From contig MU001511.1 of assembly GCA_010093485.1 (NCBI GenBank), positions 779,953-843,952 on the forward strand: a stretch of DNA of 64,000 bases, in the 5' to 3' direction. The notes under the pieces were generated by a model. It made no database searches and was not told where the DNA came from. It worked only from the letters and a program-made list of their open reading frames with translations. Source of the stretch: Karstenula rhodostoma CBS 690.94 (taxonomy: Eukaryota > Ascomycota > Dothideomycetes > Pleosporales > Didymosphaeriaceae). Position numbers and translations under genes: made by a program. Numbering within the stretch: position 1 is the stretch's first letter; each line of letters begins with the position of its first letter. Shown here piece after piece: positions 42,124 to 54,003 of the stretch.

Positions 42124-43639
42124 CGCACTGGTGTCCTCTGAGGTCAGTTCTCAGTCTAGTACAGCCGCTTGCACCAATTCCAAAGCCACGTGGGACAGCT
42201 TCGTTTATTTCTTCGGACTGCTTCCAGTAGAGCGGGAATAACTCCGGGAATAGTTCCGTCACTCGTCACACAAAACTCCCAAGGTGATGCGGATCTAATG
42301 CAGCGGTGAAAAAATCTAGTCAAAAACACCGAATAGCGATGCAAAAAACCATGGAAGAAAAGAGCATGACCGTAGTTACAAGAAACTGACACGTCGAGGC
42401 CGGCGCGACTTTTATGACTTCCGGGAAAGCGTGTGGTCATTGGGCGCTTAGATGCCGACATCCCGCTTTACCGTTATGGGACGAGAATGCGGGGATAAGA
42501 TGCCGAGGTCGGTGCACGCCTATGTATGATGGAGTGGCGCCAGGCCTGAAGAGGTAATTCGGATTGTGCAACGACTCGCGCTGATGAGGTGCTTGACTTC
42601 GAGGATTTTCAATGTGGAGTTACCTTTGATGTGCAGTTAGAGAAGTGCATCGGATTTGAGAGCTCAGCGTAGGGAATTGTACCATAAGTGTCGCATTGTA
42701 TGGTACCATTGCAGCAGCTGTTCTCCGCGGAGTTCCAGTTAACACCCACCCCGATAGCAGGACCGGACAAAATCTCTCTCACACTCACCATTCCGCAACT
42801 TCACACTCATGTATCGTGTCCAGTGCCAAAAACGTGGCAGCTTCACGACACGACAAACCGGCACCGGAATTGGGACCGACCTCGGAGCCGGAGAGAAACA
42901 ACAATCTTATTCCATGACCAGCACACACTGGTCCTAAACATCGCTCGTCAGAATCCGGGAATAGCGGGGAGCATGGCGTAGAATGCACTGCGTATTCCGC
43001 GCTGCATTGAGTTCGACGATACAGCACGAAGGCAAAGTCTGGGTATGTGCAGGTGACACTATTGTCCATCCTAGGACAACAGCTTTTTGAACCTGGCGAT
43101 GCAAGTGCAAGGTTGCTTCAAGTGGTTTATTCCAGTCCCAAGATACCCCCCGTCACTCTATGGAATAGCATGCCTTGCTTATCTGCCAGATGCAACGTCT
43201 TTTATCTACTCAGACATATAAAGGTGCATCTTGCGAACAGAATCTTAGAGACCAAAAAATATAGGAACGTGCCAGTTCTGGAGATGACATCAGATCTATT
43301 GCGATCTCAGGGTCCGCTGATCAACGGCCCTCATAACATCCGTGCACGGCGCTAGTGCTCCCCATTGCCGAGTGTCCCGTGCTCCTGACAGCAAGCGAAA
43401 GCATGCGTGAGCACAGAGCACGGAGCACGGAGCACGAAGACAAGCGAGTCATCACACCATGCGTGAAAATGACAGGTTCATCTATCCAAAATCCTGGCTT
43501 TTTGCAAACAGTCGTAGCCCTGGACAAATCCCATCCATCTCAACCCTACCGGGCCACCGTCCACTAGCCCTCGACACCGCTGTCGGTCTTGTTCCGTTTC
43601 ACCGGCTTAGGCGAGCCGTCATCGCTATCTTCGGAAGTG
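42124..43639. other. Intergenic region, no recognisable gene
   Basis: Promoter side of the MFS gene and 3' side of the next minus-strand gene. A short GAGCACG-type tandem stretch lies near 43408-43437. Open frames of up to ~100 codons lack motifs. Confidence 0.5.
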
Positions 43640-45586
43640 CTAGGAGTGCGAACGCGACGACCGAGTGTGGTCTGACTGTGAAATTGTTAGAATGCTTAAC
43701 ATACGCAAAACCAATAATGCTACCCACGTCGATGAAGGACCAATTTCGTGTTCCGTCAGCACCATATCACTGACGGACTCGTTATTTCCAGGATCAGGGT
43801 CACACCGAGCATCAAGCGACCCCATCGCGTCCGACCGAGGTAGGATTGCGACTGAATCGGGAGCTGCATCGTCTTTCGGGGGTGGAGAGTTGGTTTCCGC
43901 TTCAGTCTGTATCTCACGTTTCACACTCTCGCCACGGTTCAAGCCAGCATCTGCTGCATTTACCCGAGAAACAGTACCCTTCGATGACCGAACGTCCTCC
44001 ATCAATTGGGGACCCTGGTTGACTACTCCTGGGACGTGGTAGAGACCGCTCGTGGAAAGAAGAGACTTCAGACCCGCATCTGAAAGACCATTCAACGCGT
44101 CCAGAGTCCCCCCGTGGTCTCCAGACGTTGCTAGGCTATTGCTGGCTCCCTCTTCCAGGTCAGACTCAATTATGTGATCAGTTCCACCAGCTGGGTTCAC
44201 CTCCATCTCTACCGATTGCATGACGGCTTCTGCTAGTGGATCTCTGAATTCGTCTTCTTCCTCGGCTGGATCAGTGTCGGAATCGCTGTCGCTTCCCGAG
44301 TCAGTGTCACTCTCGGTATCGCCGACAACATCTTCGTCCATAGTAGAATCGTGATCCTCATTGCAGTGAGCGAAGAAGGCTTCGAGCCTTTGGAGCTCCA
44401 GCTCTAAGTCGGTCGGCTCGTTCTCATACCGGAAATCCTTTTCGGTCCAGAAGCTCGTGTCTGCCCATCCAACCTTAGAAGGGCATGCGTGGCGTCCTGG
44501 GCTGTAAGTTGCAGAGTTCCGCTTGAACCCGTAACCCTTTCGTGTCTCGCGTTCCACCGTATCAACCGCGAACTTGACTGCCTTCTTCACATGGATTGGA
44601 CTCCGAGGGGGCGACAAGACCAGTGAGGGTGACGACGAGGATGACTCGCAGCGGGGCGATGCTGATGGCGTATGAGCAACCTTCGAAGGCGATGGCGATC
44701 CGGGCGGTGACGGCGGTTCTCTAGTGGACGATAATTGCGACTTTACGCTTTGCTCCTCCAAATCTTTCTCGGGATTTTCTTGCACGATCGCATCGGTTGT
44801 GTTGGTTCGGAAGCGTGCGGGACGGTTCAAGGGCGGATGCGGTACGAAAGGTAGCTCGGCGTCTGCCATGCGATGCGGATCGTTTGCTCGAGCGAACTGT
44901 AGAGCTTCCCTTACTGACTTCGCCTCTAGCAGCTCTTCGTTCGTGTAAGCCGAGCTCGCGTCCGTCTTTTCCGCTTCCTTCTTCTCCCATGCAGCTACAT
45001 CCTTGTCCAGCCCCTCGTAATTTCGCACCAGACCCAGCCATCGCTTCTTTTCAAAACGCCAAATATTCTTCACGGTGAAGTAAAGCTCGCTTGAGGGTCC
45101 ATCCGGATCGTAGGGCGGGCGCCGATCAGGAGCGCCCAACATCTTCCAGGTTCTCCATGCCCTGGACAAAGCCGACGCAGCATGTTTGGTTGTACATATC
45201 GGGCAGGCTGCGTTCTCCATAGCAGCCGACGTGATTGCCGGATGCAAGGCATGACCGCAGCGCTTAGCAATAGCGAGAGCGGTATTAGGTGGCTCGCGGA
45301 CCGTGTGCAGTTTGCCGCACTCGTAGAGCCAATACATGAACGCCTTGTAACCTCGCAGACCCGGAAGATGCCCGTGAGGCACTAGCTGGGCAGTATCGCG
45401 CGCGGAGATCCAGTCTTCCTTGGTCTTGTATATACAGCTGTTGCGAGGCAGCACGATGGATTGCTGGAACTCGAGGTATTCGGAGAAGACCGTCCGACCG
45501 AAGAGTAAGAATGCGACATTACGCGAAGTAAGAAGGACCTGTTTTTGCGTGCCGGCGACGGAGGCCATGAGCATTGGTTGATCCAT
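43640..45586 (-). CDS. Unknown protein, tandem paralogue A (HxLHP/CPIC and W-x-DTSFW module)
   Basis: Frame from ATG 45586 (MDQPMLMASVAGTQKQ) to 43640, 648 residues; the frame stays open upstream to 45703 without an ATG. An optional 48-nt intron near the end (GTAGCA...TTCTAAC...TTTCACAG) would leave the frame and stop unchanged. Not a family I recognise. Visible parts: FGRTVFSEYLEFQQSIVLP in the N-terminus, a motif HALHP (112-116) followed by CPIC (128-131), a W/K-rich helix region, a Ser/Pro-rich segment, then VKFAVDTVERETRK...YSPGRH...WADTSFW (about 340-380), and an acidic tail with a long SDTDSGSDSD run. The HxLHP-C-x2-C and W-x-DTSFW blocks recur in the next gene upstream in the same order, so the two are paralogues. 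Confidence 0.7.
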   Translation of the reverse strand: MDQPMLMASVAGTQKQVLLTSRNVAFLLFGRTVFSEYLEFQQSIVLPRNSCIYKTKEDWISARDTAQLVPHGHLPGLRGYKAFMYWLYECGKLHTVREPPNTALAIAKRCGHALHPAITSAAMENAACPICTTKHAASALSRAWRTWKMLGAPDRRPPYDPDGPSSELYFTVKNIWRFEKKRWLGLVRNYEGLDKDVAAWEKKEAEKTDASSAYTNEELLEAKSVREALQFARANDPHRMADAELPFVPHPPLNRPARFRTNTTDAIVQENPEKDLEEQSVKSQLSSTREPPSPPGSPSPSKVAHTPSASPRCESSSSSPSLVLSPPRSPIHVKKAVKFAVDTVERETRKGYGFKRNSATYSPGRHACPSKVGWADTSFWTEKDFRYENEPTDLELELQRLEAFFAHCNEDHDSTMDEDVVGDTESDTDSGSDSDSDTDPAEEEDEFRDPLAEAVMQSVEMEVNPAGGTDHIIESDLEEGASNSLATSGDHGGTLDALNGLSDAGLKSLLSTSGLYHVPGVVNQGPQLMEDVRSSKGTVSRVNAADAGLNRGESVKREIQTEAETNSPPPKDDAAPDSVAILPRSDAMGSLDARCDPDPGNNESVSDMVLTEHEIGPSSTWVALLVLRMLSILTISQSDHTRSSRSHS

Positions 45587-45935
45587 TCGGGGTTGGGGTA
45601 AGAGATATACGGCGGCGATTGCCCGAGGGGCTTTAATAGAAGGTGCGGGCTCTCTCACTTCGACCAGGTGCACATACCACGCACCGACTGCCACGCTAGG
45701 CAACCAAATCCTTACGTTGAGAGCACTTCACCTAGCTTGAAAAAGCCCTCGCCAAGAGATTGAAACCTGCAGTACTGAAATAGAGGGGTGAGTGTAATGG
45801 GCCGATATATTGCCTACCCTGGGGGTAATAAACTACAATAAGAATTTTGGTCGGGCGCTGTAAAGTAAAGGCATGACTGCACCTGAAGCCCACTAAAATC
45901 TTCGCGGATGCTCGAAAGACTTTCTATTACCTTTA

Positions 45936-47200
45936 CTACTGCACTGTACAGCAGCAACGCCAACTCAGCCCTGTCATGCGTCTGGCTGAATCTTCTTTCT
46001 CTCGCCTTGGCTTACCTTTCTGGCGACGCTCGTTCATGGTCTGCTCCTCTCCATGCCGAGTACGTGGCCACGGGCTTGATTTCACGGAGCGTCTCTTACT
46101 TCTAGAAAACTTCACGTCGGACGTTGAGCCGACCTCGATACTCTCGGCTAAGATGGCATCTGATAGATTTAGCTGTGCTAGACCATCCGTTACTTGAATA
46201 AACTCGATCATGTCGGAAGAGTCTGTTGGGCGTGGCTGTGGGCCCCAAGGTTCTTCAAAATTGACTGGAACTGCGCGAGCAATTGGCAACGGTCTGTCGC
46301 CTTCCCCTGCCAGAATTAGCATGCCGTCCTCTTTCCAGTTTTCTGATTCTACCCGCACTGTCGAAGTCACGCACCTACAAGCTGCTCTCCGCGTACATAA
46401 CCCTCCAGCCACGCTAGCGCCAGCCTGCCGTGTTCTTCAATGTCCCTCAACAGCAGCTCCTCCTCGTCCTCTTCGTCCTTTTTCACTTCCCACGTGTCGT
46501 CAAGCGTACAATCATACTCGGGCGTCCCATACCGCGCCTCCCGCCAAAACGAGGTATCCAGCCACTGCTCGCCATCAGCTGCACACCACCTCCCAGCAGC
46601 ATACCTCCAATGGGAGCGAGCGAAGCAATCTTTATGACGGCTTGGTCGCTCACTCACATCGTCCGCAAATCTAGCGCGCTTCGTCCCTTCAATAAACGTA
46701 CGTATGCAAATTGGCACAGCATCGTCAGACTCCCGCCAATCGACAAGAGGCATTCCCGTCCATGCCGTCACTAGGGCAGTTCTCGCATCACTACACCCAA
46801 GCTCTTTGATCACCTCAGGATGCTCGTCTTCCCACCTTCTCTCTCTATCCGCCAAGATCTCGAGACGTTCGATATGGTGTTGAAATACCAAGCGCTCCGC
46901 GTAATATGCTCTCAGCGCACATACTCGGTTTCGATCATGCGAGTATGATTCGGCGCAAGGGTCTGGTGTCTCCTTACTCTTGAGATAGTTGGCCATATTA
47001 GAAAGACAGGAGAGGCTTTTCTCTGTTCGGCATGGAGGACACAGGCCGCAACCTTTCGCAACTGACGGATGCAGCGTGTGGGAGCAGTGCCAGGCTATGA
47101 AGCGATTGAGAGTGTCGAGAACGGGAGTTGTGGATTCACTGAGGCTGGAGGGCTCCTCCGGCTCGTTCGATGATGAGGGCCTGTCGGGGTGAGGAGGCAT
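45936..47200 (-). CDS. Unknown protein, tandem paralogue B (HTLHP/CxxC and W-x-DTSFW module)
   Basis: Exons 47200-46375 and 46306-45936 give 398 residues. The 68-nt intron (TAG|GTGCGT...GCTAATTCTGGCAG) joins phase 1 to phase 1. A further optional 45-nt intron at 46015-45971 (AAAG|GTAAGC...TGACAG) leaves the stop unchanged. Motifs: FIAWHCSHTLHP (to residue 45) followed by CGLCPPC (51-57), a helical Arg/Glu-rich middle, RARFADDVSERPSRH and WLDTSFW (213-219), then an acidic DEEDEEELLL helix and a basic C-terminus. Order and motifs match paralogue A, which lies 350 nt downstream on the same strand, but the long Ser-rich spacer of A is missing here. Function unknown; the Cys/His pairs could bind zinc. 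Confidence 0.68.
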
Positions 47201-47364
47201 GGCTGGGCCGTAGCAGTAGGGTTAGGGGTTAGTCTAAGAAATCTGAGCCCTGCTGAAGAATGTTATCATTAGGAAAGCTACTTGTTCTTCACCAAGCGAG
47301 ATGCTGCACGTGAATGAAGGACAGAAGTCCACCTTCACGACCGCGCATTCCCATCCTCCATCCA

Positions 47365-48031
47365 TCAAACCTTCACCAACGCCCTATACATCTCCAAGAA
47401 CCCCCTAGCGCACCTCACAACCCTCTCCAGCTCCCCCCACTGCGTCCCCAAAACAACGGCAATACTCCCCCGCTGCGTAATCCAACAACCCTCCTCATCA
47501 TCTTGTAGCTACACCTCATCATTTCTATCCTTATAGCTCTTCACATCCTTCTTCCCATCTTCCAGGAAGTGAATGCCCATCACAGTGCCGCGGCCGGTGA
47601 CATTAATCTGCCTGAGCTCTGGAAGAGCGGAGCGCAGCTTGTCGCCTATGGCATTGAAGGCGTGGGCGACGCTGGGCGTGTAAATCTGCGATAACCCGTT
47701 ATACCCAGCCAACATAGCGAGGGTGTTGTTGTTGTTGAATGTGCCGGAGGGCGCGAGGGCATTGCCATCACGGGGAATCTGCACACGGCGTCATCACCAC
47801 GCATCCCACCAACCCAACCCCCAGCATCATCCTAGCAAGAAATTAACACGGTGCACGCGCATGATCTCCCCTCGGCCCCCAAACGCCACACCGCCCCCAA
47901 CCCACTTCCTCAACGTCGTGATGTCGGGTTCCAGCCCTTCCAGCGCCGCCAATCCCCCGCCAGAAAGCCGCCTCATCTGCACTTCGTCCAGGATGAATAC
48001 CGCTGGTTTTAGTGCTGGGTAGAGATGTCTG
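47365..48031 (-). pseudogene. Truncated class III (glutamate-1-semialdehyde-type) aminotransferase
   Basis: The translated remnant begins ALKPAVFILDEVQMRRLSGGGLAALEGLEPDITTLRKWVGGGVAFGG, the PLP-enzyme segment with the cofactor Asp (DEV) and the Schiff-base Lys (LRK), then after an unclear junction at ~47790-47850 continues LAPSGTFNNNNTLAMLAGYNGLSQIYTP...GRGTVMGIHFLEDG. It is interrupted by TAG at 47509-47511 and resumes in frame as CWITQRGSIAVVLGTQWGELERVV, ending at 47365. The whole N-terminal half of the fold is missing, and the FILDEV segment is preceded by unrelated sequence, so the gene is dead. Confidence 0.78.
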
Positions 48032-49358
48032 CGATTGTACCTGCAGCGGAAGATAGTACAAGGGGAGGAGCCATGACGGATGAAATCGAAACAATTCAAC
48101 TCGTCACACTCTAGTACGTTAGGTGGACTGGGGCAAATATGCCACTTTATGGCACCACGTTCCCCGTATACGAGCACCCACCCTGCAGTCATTGGCCCAA
48201 CACCAATATAGTGCAACCGCGTCTGTTGCGGGGAAGACATCAACTAGTCTCTCCGAACGCTTTTCCGGCTCTGCACACGCGTGGCGCGCCGTCCCGTTTG
48301 CAGTCGCTCAGTGCGCCGATCTCGTCCATCGACCTCCCTCACGGCTTTCAAGAATATTTCAATTAGCACGAGAATCACTCAACGCGCGCCTCTAACCCAT
48401 CGCAAAGTAGGAAACATCTACCGATGAGTGAAAAAAAAAAAAAAACGGCGTGGTGTAGAGATGAGTTACCCGTCGACCACATACACAAAAACGTCCCGTA
48501 CGTCGCGAAACCACCACATCATCCCAACCTCACCACGAAACAGCGCCCCAGCCCAGCCAGCCACCCGAGCCCTACTGAAACAAGCACCCATCTCGTCGGG
48601 TAAATCTCCCACCCGCGTTCCACACCTAAAAAGCAAACCGCAAAAACGCCCTACCTTGCGCAACCCATCGCGAAAACTCCCTACCCTCAAACCCCCCAAA
48701 CACACAAAGAACAAAAAACCATCCCATCCCATACCATCCCATCTTCACCACCCCACCCCACGCAAACCCACCATCCCCAATCAAGGCATCAGTCACACAA
48801 CGCTAACCAGCCACTATTCCCAATCCCGCAATCCCTCTGGCCCTGGACCGACTTCGCACGCATCCCCACCCCAACGGCCAGCAGCCAACGGCATATTAAT
48901 TCCCGCGCGCCGCCACAAAGACATAGCACGGCACCAACGAGGCCAAACTGCTCGTTCGAGTAATCCACCGCCACGGGCGTCGAATGCTGCGTGCTAGCAT
49001 TGTCCGTTTTGGGCTGCAGGCGAAGGATGCAAATGCAGGACGCGCGCCGCTGTGGTGAGGCGGCGTGCGCAGGCGAGGCTTACGGGGCGGGGGCGGCTGC
49101 GCGCCAAGTGTGTGAGGTGGGTGCTTACGCGCGAAGGAGGAGATAGGTGCGTCGCCGGATTGGGGAATTGTTGGGGGAAACGGCAGGGGGGTAGCACTGG
49201 TGGGAGAGCAGAGAAGCTGGGGAGGAAGGAGGTACTGCAGGGTACGAGTACATTTGATGGGTAGTACATGTATGTCTTAGGAAAAAAAAAAAAAAAAACG
49301 TTGCCAGGCACGAATGGTCGCAGCGAACATCGCGGTGCCGCACGCGAAGAGCACCACC
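48032..49358. other. Intergenic region with two A-tracts and CA/CCC-rich low complexity
   Basis: A runs near 48430-48444 and 49281-49296. The stretch 48460-48800 is Pro/Lys/Thr-biased on the plus strand because of CCCA/CAC repeats; the 189-codon frame there has no domain. A minus-strand frame at 48789-48974 is equally unsupported. Confidence 0.5.
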
Positions 49359-50719
49359 TCACCTGTCCCTCTCCCTCCGCGGCGCCCGAATCTCCAGCGC
49401 CTCAACCTCCCTCTCGAGCCTGCGTCTCCCACTCCTACTCGGCCCCAGACTGAAGCTCCGCCGACTGCTCGGCGTCATGACGCTGTCTCTCCGTCTTTCG
49501 GGCGTCTTCTCCACCAGCTCCACAACATCCTGTTCCGCCTCCAGCTCGCCGATGCCGTGATCCTGCCACACGTGCTTCACCAGCGCCTTCACGTCGCCGC
49601 AGACAGTCTCGTGGCTGGCGCTCGTCGCGCACAGCACGCACGAGTATCCGCCATCGACGCCCTCGCGGTGGCACTTCACCACGAACCGGTTCTGCACGTG
49701 GAAGCAGCGCTCTCGGACGCCGTCGTCTTTGAGAACCTCCCAGGATCGCCCGGGTGAGAGGTGTAGGGAGCGCTTGCAGTACGGGCAGTACGGCGAGGGG
49801 TCCGATGTGATGCTCGATGCGAGAGGCTGCGAGGCGTGTCGCTGGAGATCGAGTGCGTAGAGGCAGAAGTTGGAATGGAGCGTAGTCTCTGTGCCGTAGG
49901 ATGTGGGGCCCGAGAAGGCGGTGGATTCGGTGTCGGTTCTGGGGACGGGGGGTCTGCTGAGGATCGTCGTCTTCGCGGGGTGTACTGTGCGCGAATACTC
50001 GTCTGGATGCTCATATCGTGATTTCACTAGCGCCGTCGATACTGAGTTTGTCGCAGTCACGGGGTATGGAGGCGCTTTCATGCTTCCCGCGCGGGATCTC
50101 CCCGCTCGTGGAGTGGGCGACAGGACAGCGAGTTGCCGCTGCTGTTGCGCGGACAATAGGTCAACGGCGGTAGTACCTGCTTCCCTGGAAGCTTCTAGCA
50201 AGGTCTTGAGATGGTGTGAGATGGGCTCTGGCGAGGTAGGTCCATAGAGGAAGGTTGCGATGATAGCTGACTGCAGGACAATAATTTGCGATTGTAGCCC
50301 AGCTTGCGAGATCACTAGAAACTGTCAGCTCAAGCTCAAGGATACTGGTCAGACACAGTTTACGAGCAGAAGTTGGAAACCCTGTTACCGCTGCATAGAC
50401 GATGCAGAGGTTTCCAAATCCTGTTCCCAGACTGCTCAGGCTGTTTCGTACCATCCCCCACGGCGAACTGCGTGCCAACATCCTCAAGCCCCATGTCAAA
50501 CGTTCTCAAGACGGCAGCTTTGTCCATGAAGATCTCTTCCTCGCCGTCTGGGCCATCGTCCACATGATCGATGCTCCTCCTGTATCCCCGTGACCTCAGA
50601 TTGTGCTCATAGTCCCTCTTCTGCTTCGACTTGAGCGTCTGATATAGATCTCTGGTCGCGTCGAAGACATCTAGTAGGGTGTTGACAAGCGCTTGCACAA
50701 CGTTCGCCGGATCGGCCAT
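49359..50719 (-). CDS. Unknown fungal protein with Cys/His cluster
   Basis: Exons 50719-50452 and 50314-49359 give 407 residues, starting MADPANVVQALVNTLLDVFDATRDLYQTLKSKQKRDYEHNLRSRGY, a helical N-terminus. The intron chosen runs from GGGGATG|GTACGA to TTTCTAG; a second donor 75 nt further on (CAGCG|GTAACA) is also in phase and would insert 25 residues. After LQSQIIVLQSAIIATFLYG and a Ser-rich linker, the C-terminal half has paired cysteines (SPYCPYCKRSL, then CFHVQNRFVVKCHREG and YSCVLCATSASHETVCGDVKALVKHVWQDH), which look like a zinc-binding pair of the C2H2 kind. The protein ends in an Arg-rich tail. No named family is recognised; homologues are probably restricted to filamentous ascomycetes. 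Confidence 0.65.
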
Positions 50720-52076
50720 GGGCTTCTGCAATACATTAGCGACATCGCACCTCGGCCCAACAAGTCCTTCCCTACCGCAGCACCCATCTTTCTTTCTCAG
50801 GAGACCCTCGTCTTCGAAATCGGACTTCCAGAGGATAAGCGGACCCTGCATTCGATATAAAAACCATCCTAGGCACCACACCGCTGATCTGATGCTATTC
50901 CCCAACGGTTTCGGCAGCGACACTACTCGTGTCTGAACTCTATGTTAGCCGGTATGTGGAGTGATGCGCTGGCAGAGCGTTATTGGCGGTGAACGACCGC
51001 TGACTGCCCAGAGAGGAATCGTTGCGGCTGCGGCCCGCGCATTAAATTGGTGCAGACGCGATTGCAAGGATGGATGACGTAGTGGGCGAGATTAGCAAGG
51101 CACAAGTGGTCGGAAAACGACGCATTTTCTGCGGTCAACCTGCGCTACACAGTGCGCATTTCTTCTTTTGGTAGCGCAGATGGCCATGCTGTCGAATATG
51201 GACGAGGTTGCGGAGTAGCTAAACTCCAATTTGGCAGCGGATTGGACATGATGCGCTTCGTGTAGCCTCTTGCGGCAATGGCATTTAGAATATGATGCTG
51301 TCCCGAGCAGTTCTCGAGCGTAGTTCACCGATCAAAAAAGCGCAGAGCGATACCGTGTTACGTGGGCCGCTGCGTCATAGGCAGAGAAGTGACCGCGGAG
51401 TCCGCAGAGAGTCGAGACCTCTTTTGGCGAATACGTGTCGTGGCTCCAGACAATAGCCGTAGGACTGTCTCGAAGAAGGCCGTCGTGGTGCCCGGGTCTC
51501 TCTCGTATGCAATGCATGCGTAGACGTGTTACCATGTCGGGGGTTGGAGATGTCGTTCCAGATGAACGGCAGGATTGAGGCTTGGCTTCGCGCTAGTCAC
51601 AGACGCGACTGCCCGCGTGAGCAGTCAGTCGCAACTCCACCACCACCTCCCCCTCCCGTCATCACAATATGCACCCAAACCGTTCCTTTTGAGCCACTCA
51701 TTTCTGAATCTCCTGCTCGACATCGCAGCTGTTATGCTTCCGAAGTGCAACCGCGGACACGGTCTGAGCTGGCGCCCGCTCGCGGTCTCGACGCGGCTGC
51801 CACTTGCCATTGCCACGACTGCACCGCGCATGAAGAATACCACGCAGAAACCTTGGGAATGGCATTTTGCATCTATAAACTCTCGACTTGCGGAAAGGCG
51901 TGGTGTCTTACACTGATTGATTACCTCCTTTCGGTTCCTGGCTCTGTCCAGTCCCTATTGGCTCCAAACGACACGGGTAGTACCATCACTAACGCATACC
52001 AGTATGCGCAATCTCATCTTACTCTCAGTGTCTTTCTCTTGATGTCCCACCGTCTGGCTGATTCAGCCACTTGTTC
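50720..52076. other. Intergenic region, no recognisable gene
   Basis: Upstream of the unknown minus-strand gene and downstream of the MFS gene. The 188-codon plus frame at 51526-52092 runs into the MFS 3' end antisense, has no motifs and is taken as spurious. Confidence 0.5.
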
Positions 52077-54003
52077 TCACGCCATCTGCTGACGCCTAGC
52101 CACGATCTCGCCTCTCACCCTGGCCATCTTTTCCTGCTCGACCTTGACTTTCTCTGCCCACTTGCTGCGAGCGCGCACCTGCGGGCCTTTCCAGTAGAAG
52201 ACGTAGACTGGAATGCACACCAGGAAGGATACGCCAAAGAGAAGAAAGGTCGAGTTCTGAGTGCCGAGCGACTTGTACATGGGGCCAGTATAGAAGGCGC
52301 AAAGTCCGGCAAGCAGATCACGTGAGCTTGAGAGCGTTAGCAGGGCCCATGGAGTCATTGGAACAACGTCAGCACTTACAAGCCGTTTCCACCTGTGGCC
52401 GAAGCAGCGTATTTCCCACCGTATGCGGCTACCATGTAGTCGATGGTCGCATAGTAGATCGCCATGTTTGCGGTCCCAATGAGGACGGCGAAGACGAGCG
52501 GAGCGATCCTAGACACCTCAGTATTGTCCAATCAGGGCTGTCACCAACTCAGCTACGTACCAGGGTAAAGGAGGCCCAGTGACGACAAAGGCCGAGCCGA
52601 AAAGACCGATCGGCAGCAGAGGTGCGAGGAAAAGCAGCCACCAAAGCCGGCTCTCTGGCGTGAGCCTTGCTGCGTTGCCATTTTTGCGCAATTTGTTGTG
52701 ATGTCGGATGACTGGGAAGAAGGAGAAGTATGCAACACAGTAGCCGATGAGCAGGGCGAACATGGCCAAGCTGAACTGCACAGCGTTGAAGTTCCATTGC
52801 CCGAAGACGATTCCGTACGATTCGAGGAAAGAGAAGATCAAGGCGTCGCTGAAGCCGCTGAGAAGCGAAAGGAACAGAACGATGGGCTCGAAAAGCAGCA
52901 CTGTACTTGGTCAGAAAGGCGCACGTGGCTCACAACATGCGACTCACTATGATACGGGCGCCACATCGTCTTCTTCACCTCCTTCCATGACAGACGCTGC
53001 CTGAGCGACTTGCTCCCGTTCGGGCCATACACGTTGGTGCGATTTTGTTTGCGCATTTGCTTCGCCTTTCGATCTAGCATAACTGTCGAGCGTGTCTCCG
53101 GAACAGTCAAGGCATGGATAAGCTGTACGACGAGTCCGAACATAAGTTGAATGTAGAAGTTCCAGCGCCAGCTGAGATATTGCTCGATAGGGCCACCGCA
53201 AATGCCACCGATCACGCTTCCAATGCAGGACCTGCATAAGGTTAGGGTCGCTGGTCGACCGCGGACTACTGTTGGATGTCACATACCAGAAGGAGGCCCA
53301 CAGCACAGCATACTGCTGCTCTTCGGGATCAAACATATCGGCAACCATGCCCACTGCACATGATCAGCTCAGGTCTCGTTGCCGGAGTCTAGCCCCACTT
53401 ACATGTCACCGACCCGCCGGCCGTCGAGAAACCGCCCAGCACACGAGACGCCAGCACCATGTTCCAGTTGGTGCTCCAGGCCGCCAGCGGCTGCCATATG
53501 TTGATCAAGCCCAGACTGAGCTGCATGATGATCCAGCGGCCGAATTCCTCGGACCACGGCGCCCAGAGCTCGCATCCAAACGCATACGTGATCAAGAACG
53601 CAGCCATGCCGTCGCGAGCTCGCGTGATGCCGTAGTACTCGTTGAGCGGATTCACCGCATTCGAATATACCGCAGCATTCTACCGACGTTAGCTAACGAC
53701 CCAAGAGCCCACCAAAGAAAAAAAGCGTACAAAGTTCATGCTGGTCTGGCACAGCGCGACGACAGTGAGAATCCACCACTTCTTCCCGGTCGAGAAGTTG
53801 TACGCAGTGTACTCGTATCCGTTGATCTCGTCCAGCTGCTCGACGCCGCCCAGCTCGATCTTCGGACGCCCAGGTAGGCCAGTACTCTGCGTGCTCGCCG
53901 TGTTCACATGCTCAATGTGGTCAAAGGGGCCCCGGTGCTTAGGCTCAGTATCTGGCGTAGCAGGCACCGTGCTGGCGTTGCTCTCAATGCGTGTGTGCGG
54001 CAT
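52077..54003 (-). CDS. MFS transporter, DHA1 (multidrug/polyamine) type
   Basis: Seven exons: 54003-53731, 53679-53403, 53353-53287, 53231-52948, 52900-52561, 52508-52380 and 52326-52077 (introns 47-55 nt), 539 residues. Start MPHTRIESNASTVPATP. After ~85 cytoplasmic residues (ending YNFSTGKKWWILT) come 12 predicted helices. Markers of the fungal DHA1 family are FGCELWAPWSEEFGR (loop 2-3), LASRVLGGFSTAGGSVTLGMVADMF, the SWRWNFYIQ block, and the large central loop with KAKQMRKQNRTNVYGP. The second half ends NGFSRDLLAGLCAFYTGPMYKSLG. Family knowledge: these are plasma-membrane proton antiporters for drugs or polyamines; the substrate is not predictable. All six joins restore known transmembrane sequence. 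Confidence 0.9.

Noticed and set aside
48428..48997. 189-codon plus-strand frame rich in Pro, Lys and Thr
   Set aside because: It arises from CCCA/CAC low-complexity DNA and starts at an A-tract; no domain or splice support.
51526..52092. 188-codon plus-strand frame
   Set aside because: No motifs; its end lies antisense to the MFS coding sequence.
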